A stretch of DNA of 10,551 nucleotides from assembly GCA_018675825.1 (NCBI GenBank), contig JABGXK010000022.1, positions 1-10,551 on the forward strand. The letters are read 5' to 3'. A program made the translations under genes and the position numbers. Below the pieces are notes generated by a model that did not search any database, was not told the origin of the DNA, and saw only the letters and a program-made list of their open reading frames with translations. This DNA is from Flavobacteriales bacterium. Its GTDB lineage: Bacteria; Bacteroidota; Bacteroidia; Flavobacteriales; BACL11. Shown one piece after another: positions 7,270 through 10,551 of the stretch (position 1 is the first letter of the stretch; every line of letters begins with the position of its first letter).

Positions 7270-8262
7270 ATGAAAGCATATAGCATTATATTTTTTTTAT
7301 TCTTTTCTTTTTTTTCTTATTCGCAAACATTTGATTATTTACCTACCTCAACTACTAATCAAATAGTTAGTCATAGTTATTATAGCTTATCATATTCAGA
7401 AAAACATGAACAAGCAGAATGGGTTGCATATGAATTAAGCAGAGAGAGAGTATCTGGAAGTGCTGAGCGTACAAATAATTTTAGAGTAGATAGAAAAGTA
7501 AATAGTGGTTCTGCTGTATTAAATGATTATAAGGGTTCAGGGTATGATAGAGGTCATTTAGTTCCTGCTGGTGATGTAAGATTTTCAAAATTAGCAATGA
7601 GCGAGAGTTTCTATTTAAGTAATATTTCTCCTCAAACTCCTTCTTTTAATCAAGGGATATGGAAAAAACTTGAGAAGCAAGTTAGGACTTGGGCTTACGA
7701 GAATGAACATCTTTATATTATAACTGCTGGTGTCTTAAGCTCTTGTTCATCTACTATTGGTTATAATAAAGTGGGAGTTCCTGACTATTACTATAAAGTT
7801 ATTCTTGATAATAATGAGCCAGAGATAAAAGCTATTGCCTTTGTATTACCTAATAAAAAAGGGACACAAAAACTTTCATATTATGTTACATCTATTGATT
7901 ATGTAGAGAGTATTACGGGTATTGATTTCTTTCCAGAATTACCAGATTATTTAGAAGATAAATTAGAATCAAAATCTTATGTAAATCAATGGTCATGGAA
8001 AAGCACTTCCTTTAGCAGCTTATCTAGTATTTCTACTACAAAACAATGCCAAGGGACTACCTTAAAAAATAGAAGATGTAAACGCAAAACTAAAAGCAAA
8101 TCAGGATATTGTTATCAACATAAATCCAAGATAAATAGTATTTATAAAAACATCCCTAAAAAGACTATTACATTAAGATGCTCAGCAAATACAAAATCAA
8201 GTAAAAGATGTAAAAGAAAAACTAAGAATAATAGTGGTAGATGTTGGCAACATCAATACTAA
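7270..8262 (+). CDS. Secreted NucA-type DNA/RNA endonuclease with two C-terminal Cys3His modules
   Basis: The 330-residue product starts with a signal peptide (MKAYSIIFFLFFSFFSYS, cleavage before Gln19) and is expected to be periplasmic or extracellular. Residues about 40-235 are a DNA/RNA non-specific endonuclease (beta-beta-alpha-metal) domain: YDRGHLVPAGD contains the DRGH motif (Asp93-His96, His96 the general base), and SNISPQ…NQGIWKKLE supplies metal-ligand Asn127 and Glu135, at the same offsets (31 and 39) as in NucA of Anabaena. The C-terminus carries two copies of C-x9-C-x10-C-x2-H (Cys260/270/281/His284 and Cys304/314/325/His328), each with a basic RCKRKTK core. I recall these as the DUF5763-type module; zinc and nucleic-acid binding are inferred. 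The likely role is degradation of external nucleic acid for nutrients or biofilm control. It converges with the DUF805 gene, only 11 bases apart, with no visible terminator. A possible promoter is TTG (7236)-17 bases-TATTATTT. Confidence 0.92.
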   Translation: MKAYSIIFFLFFSFFSYSQTFDYLPTSTTNQIVSHSYYSLSYSEKHEQAEWVAYELSRERVSGSAERTNNFRVDRKVNSGSAVLNDYKGSGYDRGHLVPAGDVRFSKLAMSESFYLSNISPQTPSFNQGIWKKLEKQVRTWAYENEHLYIITAGVLSSCSSTIGYNKVGVPDYYYKVILDNNEPEIKAIAFVLPNKKGTQKLSYYVTSIDYVESITGIDFFPELPDYLEDKLESKSYVNQWSWKSTSFSSLSSISTTKQCQGTTLKNRRCKRKTKSKSGYCYQHKSKINSIYKNIPKKTITLRCSANTKSSKRCKRKTKNNSGRCWQHQY

Positions 8263-8273
8263 ATACTTTTCTG

Positions 8274-8615
8274 TTATGAATCGCTTTTAGGGTCTGCTCC
8301 GAATTCATTTTCTCCAGCATCTCCTTCAATTAAAGTAAGAATGAAATTGTAGACAGGTATTAACATGAACCATCCCGATTTTCCTGTATCATGCATTCTT
8401 CTTACACTAACAGCTATAAAAGGCACTAATAATCCAAGATAAACAATCCAAGTAAGGAAGCCAAATCCTATTGTAAGTGCCATTATAACATCAATTATTG
8501 ATGTACCAATTATTAAAAGAATAAAGAATAAATAGAACATCCAATATTCTTTTCTTCTTGCTCTTCCATTAAAGTTAGCATAATTATCTCTAACTACTTT
8601 TAAAAACATTTCCAT
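8274..8615 (-). CDS. DUF805 family inner-membrane protein (copy 1)
   Basis: This 113-residue protein has the DUF805 pattern: NYANFNGRARRKEYWMFYLFF at the N-terminus, then a hydrophobic segment, a loop, a second hydrophobic segment ending in VPFIAVSVRRMHDTGKSGWF, a final membrane segment (MLIPVYNFILTLI), and the polar tail GENEFGADP. I count three to four membrane helices. The biochemical role of DUF805 proteins is not established; the invariant basic GRxRRxEYW and RRxHDxGKSGW motifs flank the helices on what is probably the cytoplasmic face. It is a paralogue of the gene just upstream (8698-9063), with a 27-base stretch identical between them. It has its own exact -7 box, so it can be transcribed independently. 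Confidence 0.92.
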   Translation of the reverse strand: MEMFLKVVRDNYANFNGRARRKEYWMFYLFFILLIIGTSIIDVIMALTIGFGFLTWIVYLGLLVPFIAVSVRRMHDTGKSGWFMLIPVYNFILTLIEGDAGENEFGADPKSDS

Positions 8616-8639
8616 AATTATTTTTTTTTGTTATAAATT

Positions 8640-8647
8640 CAAATATA
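8640..8647 (-). promoter_or_regulatory. -7 promoter box for DUF805 copy 1
   Basis: Minus-strand TATATTTG is an exact TAnnTTTG match in the 82-base gap between the two DUF805 genes, 24 bases before the ATG at 8615. The identical octamer serves the other copy (9100-9107). No -33 TTG is obvious. Confidence 0.55.
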
Positions 8648-8697
8648 CAATTTTATATTATATCTCTAGATTTTGAGCTTTTAATGCTAAGTGTTAT

Positions 8698-9063
8698 TTA
8701 GTCTTTTGGGTTTGCTCCATACTTATTTTCTTTCTGCTCTCCTTCTATTAGGAAAAGAACTAAAAGCCAAATAGCACCAAGTAAAGGGATGAGACCGATT
8801 AATAAAAACCAGCCACTTTTTCCAACATCATGAAGCCTTCTTACAGCGGCAGCCAATCCAGGTACAAAATGTGCAAGCCCTACTAAAAGATAACATATTC
8901 CATATGGTAATCCAAAAAAAGAAGATCCTATAATTAAATCTAGTATTGTAGCAATTATGATCATTATCAAATAAAATAAGTACCACATCCAATATTCTTT
9001 TCTTCTTGCTCGACCACTAAAGTTAGCATAGTTTTGTGTCATTACTTTTAAGTACCAATTCAT
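8698..9063 (-). CDS. DUF805 family inner-membrane protein (copy 2)
   Basis: This 121-residue DUF805 protein reads NYANFSGRARRKEYWMWYLF, followed by membrane segments, LAAAVRRLHDVGKSGWF, a long hydrophobic stretch (LLIGLIPLLGAIWLLVLFLI) and the tail KENKYGANP. The start is set at the ATG at 9063: the N-terminus MNWYLKVMTQNYANF then aligns residue for residue with MEMFLKVVRDNYANF of copy 1. The longer reading from a TTG at 9102 would add a poly-isoleucine run encoded by an AT-rich trinucleotide repeat and overlap the -7 promoter box, so it is rejected. The function of the family is unknown. The tandem pair probably arose by duplication. Confidence 0.92.
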   Translation of the reverse strand: MNWYLKVMTQNYANFSGRARRKEYWMWYLFYLIMIIIATILDLIIGSSFFGLPYGICYLLVGLAHFVPGLAAAVRRLHDVGKSGWFLLIGLIPLLGAIWLLVLFLIEGEQKENKYGANPKD

Positions 9064-9065
9064 AG

Positions 9066-9086
9066 TTATTATTATTATTATTATTA
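9066..9086. repeat. Trinucleotide repeat (TTA)7 in the leader of DUF805 copy 2
   Basis: Seven perfect TTA units (TAA on the transcribed minus strand) lie between the -7 box and the start codon of DUF805 copy 2 and make up most of the approximately 32-base untranslated leader. Copy-number change would alter leader length without touching the coding frame. The A-rich leader may also help ribosome loading where Shine-Dalgarno sequences are absent. Confidence 0.85.
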
Positions 9087-9099
9087 CTTTTATTCTATA

Positions 9100-9107
9100 C
9101 AAATATA
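9100..9107 (-). promoter_or_regulatory. -7 promoter box for DUF805 copy 2
   Basis: Minus-strand TATATTTG matches TAnnTTTG exactly, 36 bases before the ATG at 9063. It lies back to back with the start region of the plus-strand membrane protein gene at 9113, which has only a near-consensus box (TACTTTTA, 9085-9092) placed inside the leader of this gene. Confidence 0.55.
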
Positions 9108-9112
9108 AACAT

Positions 9113-9656
9113 ATGAAAAGATTAAAGTTTTTTATAATTTTATTTTGGATGTTATTTTCTAAAAGCTATGATGCATATTGTACTTTTGAGCATACTCCTG
9201 ATTTATCGAAGGAAGCAAATCCTTTAGTTACAATCTTAGGCCTTTGATTGGGATTTACTATTATTAGTCATTGGATTTTTAACGCTATACACTTGTTATA
9301 CTTTATATCTAATATCATTTAAACCTGTTAAGCTTTTTCCAGAGGAAAAAGGATATTCATTTAGTAATTTTATTGCATATATGTATTTTGGAAAGAAAAG
9401 TAATTTACTTTCAGCTCTCTACAAACTACCTTCATTAAAAGATAAAAGATTTCATTACTCTTTTGGAAATATATTGGTAAGGTATTTAGTTTTCGCAGGA
9501 TTTGTTTCAACAATTATGTGGCTCTTAATAAATAATTCTGAATTTTATAGAGATATTCATAATCACTTTGTTATTTATGGCATTCTTATTTCTGGAACTT
9601 ATATTATATTGTATAATTATTATAAAATCAACTACAAAAAATATCAGCTTTCATAA
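9113..9656 (+). CDS. Small four-helix membrane protein, frame broken at CTT-TGA (+1 shift needed)
   Basis: From the ATG at 9113 the frame encodes 44 residues (MKRLKFFIILFWMLFSKSYD… …SKEANPLVTILGL) and stops at TGA 9245-9247. Skipping one base (the T at 9245) continues without a break as DWDLLLLVIGFLTLY… to the TAA at 9654, for 180 residues in all. Neither half makes sense alone: the second half is open from 9240 but its first ATG (9381) would cut away the second helix. The joined protein has about four membrane segments (near residues 5-17, 47-70, 115-135 and 148-165), with a TPDLSKEANPLV loop after the first helix and a polar, Lys-rich C-terminus. I recognise a pattern seen in small inner-membrane proteins (D…T…L..EANPL…LG) but no function. 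The break may be programmed frameshifting, a real mutation, or a one-base sequence error. Confidence 0.7.
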
Positions 9657-9687
9657 AAAAAGACTCCTAAAAATTAGAGTTTTCTTA
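9655..9687 (+). terminator. Candidate terminator after the membrane protein gene
   Basis: ACTC-C-TAA / TTA-GAGT (9663-9670 with 9674-9680, one bulged C, AAA loop) is preceded by a run of seven A and followed by TTTTCTT. The bulge and low GC make it moderate at best; the A run on the left would let it work on the minus strand too. Confidence 0.45.
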
Positions 9688-9765
9688 TTTGTAATCAGGT
9701 AATGGAGTTTCCTGTTTGCTTTTTACAATATATTTTCTCTTAGTATTTTTTACAAGCCTTTTACG

Positions 9766-9773
9766 TATTTTTA
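9766..9773 (+). promoter_or_regulatory. Near-consensus -7 box for the cyclodeaminase-family gene
   Basis: TATTTTTA differs from TAnnTTTG only in the last base and is separated from the ATG at 9778 by four bases (TCTT), the same spacing as the three exact boxes at other genes. In AT-rich DNA a near match is weak evidence by itself; the spacing is what makes it worth listing. Confidence 0.3.
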
Positions 9774-9777
9774 TCTT

Positions 9778-10551
9778 ATGAATAACATCAAACAAATTAA
9801 TGCTGAATTTATTGAAAAAAACACCAGTTTTTTGGAATTGATTTCTGAAATAAAACAGCATTTTTCTTCTGATCAAGTTATAGTTCCGATGCGTTATTAT
9901 CATGATTTCCCAAATCCAGAAGTACAGGCTGATACTACTTTATTGTTGATGCCTGCATGGAATCCAAGTAAAAATGCTGGAGTAAAGATTATAACTGTAA
10001 GCCCAGAAAACGAACAATTTGATTTACCATCTATTCAAGGAACTTATATTTATTTTGATGCCATAAAAGGGTCTGTTAAAGCAATTTTAGAAGCCAAAAG
10101 CTTAACTGTAAAAAGAACTGCTTCTGCTTCTGCTTTGGCATCTTCCTATTTATCAAGAGAAGATGCATCCTCTCTATTAATGATTGGCACTGGAGCGTTG
10201 TCTATCAATTTAATCAAAGCACACGCTGCTGTTCGTCCAATAAAAGAAGTATTTATTTGGGGACGAAATTTTGAAAAAGCAACAGCTATTTGTGACGTTT
10301 TAAAAAACGAAAATTTTACAATTTCGGCTATAAAAACCATCAAAGAAAAAATAGCGAAAGTGGATATTATTTCGTGTGCTACACTATCAAAAAAACCTCT
10401 TGTTTTAGGCAAATATTTAAAAAATGGGCAACACATTGATTTGGTTGGTGCTTATAAAAAAGACATGCGAGAAGCAGATGACGAAACAATTTCTAAAGCA
10501 TCTGTTTATGTAGATACTTTTCAAGGTGGCTTAAAAGAAAGTGGAGATATT
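9778..10551 (+). CDS. Ornithine cyclodeaminase / mu-crystallin family NAD(P)-dependent enzyme (3' partial)
   Basis: The frame from the ATG at 9778 is open for 258 codons to the window edge, so the C-terminus is missing (family members have about 310-350 residues). N-terminal part: VPMRYYHDF, then GVKIITV with the conserved Lys70, and LTVKRTASASALAS with Arg113, which in the family binds the substrate carboxylate. The Rossmann domain follows: LLMIGTGALSINLIKAHA (glycine motif 137-140) and VFIWGRN. The later segment IDLVGAYKKDMREADDETI matches the variant found in imine-reducing members: true ornithine cyclodeaminases have an Asp in a GxD motif here (Asp228 in the Pseudomonas enzyme), but this protein has Tyr. 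I therefore infer a pyrroline-2-carboxylate/ketimine reductase or alanine dehydrogenase-like activity rather than ornithine cyclodeaminase. It is cytoplasmic. Codon choice (more CGT/CGA, AAC, ACC, GGC) appears shifted from the genes to the left. Confidence 0.9.
   Translation, partial: MNNIKQINAEFIEKNTSFLELISEIKQHFSSDQVIVPMRYYHDFPNPEVQADTTLLLMPAWNPSKNAGVKIITVSPENEQFDLPSIQGTYIYFDAIKGSVKAILEAKSLTVKRTASASALASSYLSREDASSLLMIGTGALSINLIKAHAAVRPIKEVFIWGRNFEKATAICDVLKNENFTISAIKTIKEKIAKVDIISCATLSKKPLVLGKYLKNGQHIDLVGAYKKDMREADDETISKASVYVDTFQGGLKESGDI

Noticed and set aside
9685..9903. Minus-strand open frame of 72 codons opposite the start of the cyclodeaminase-family gene
   Set aside because: It overlaps 126 bases of a well-supported gene in antisense and shows no domain; only its last 30 codons lie outside. 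Mentioned as a possible truncated tail in the findings but not annotated.
10146..10436. Minus-strand open frame of 96 codons
   Set aside because: It lies wholly inside the cyclodeaminase-family gene and its translation has no recognisable features.

Overview
The window looks like chromosomal DNA of a low-GC (roughly 30% by eye) member of the Bacteroidota, most likely a marine-type Flavobacteriales. Evidence: secreted proteins ending in type IX secretion (T9SS) C-terminal sorting domains, an 'NPNATIDDGSC' repeat typical of Bacteroidota surface proteins, short Lys-rich signal peptides ending in a Gln-type junction (…FAQ, …SQ, …KAQ, …FGQ), and promoters carrying the Bacteroidota -7 box TAnnTTTG upstream of most genes. 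There are no RNA genes, CRISPR arrays, transposases or phage genes.

Layout. 1-966: 3' end of a large T9SS-secreted adhesin-like protein, closed by a strong hairpin terminator (992-1028). 1049-1858 (minus): a PAPS-dependent sulfotransferase-family protein, divergent from 2022-3134, an uncharacterised T9SS-secreted protein. 3172-4320: a class V (isopenicillin-N-epimerase-like) PLP enzyme. 4361-4882: an exported TlpA-like thioredoxin, followed by what looks like the relic of a lost secreted protein (4879-4959). 5094-5612 (minus): a small outer-membrane beta-barrel, divergent from 5770-7173, a secreted cytochrome c / copper type II monooxygenase fusion whose reading frame begins with ATC rather than ATG. 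7270-8262: a secreted NucA-type nuclease with two tandem Cys3His modules. 8274-8615 and 8698-9063 (minus): two tandem DUF805 membrane proteins. 9113-9656: a small four-helix membrane protein interrupted at an RF2-like CTT-TGA site. 9778 to the right edge: an ornithine cyclodeaminase/mu-crystallin family dehydrogenase, cut by the window end.

Most genes seem to be individually promoted rather than in one operon. The shared theme is envelope and secretion: four proteins carry signals for export to the surface or periplasm, three carry T9SS domains, and four are outer- or inner-membrane proteins. No dedicated multi-gene pathway or defence system is visible. The most unusual signals are: (i) a repeated promoter geometry that places the -7 box exactly four bases before the start codon, predicting leaderless mRNAs; (ii) one of those starts being ATC; and (iii) the CTT-TGA frame break at 9242-9247.
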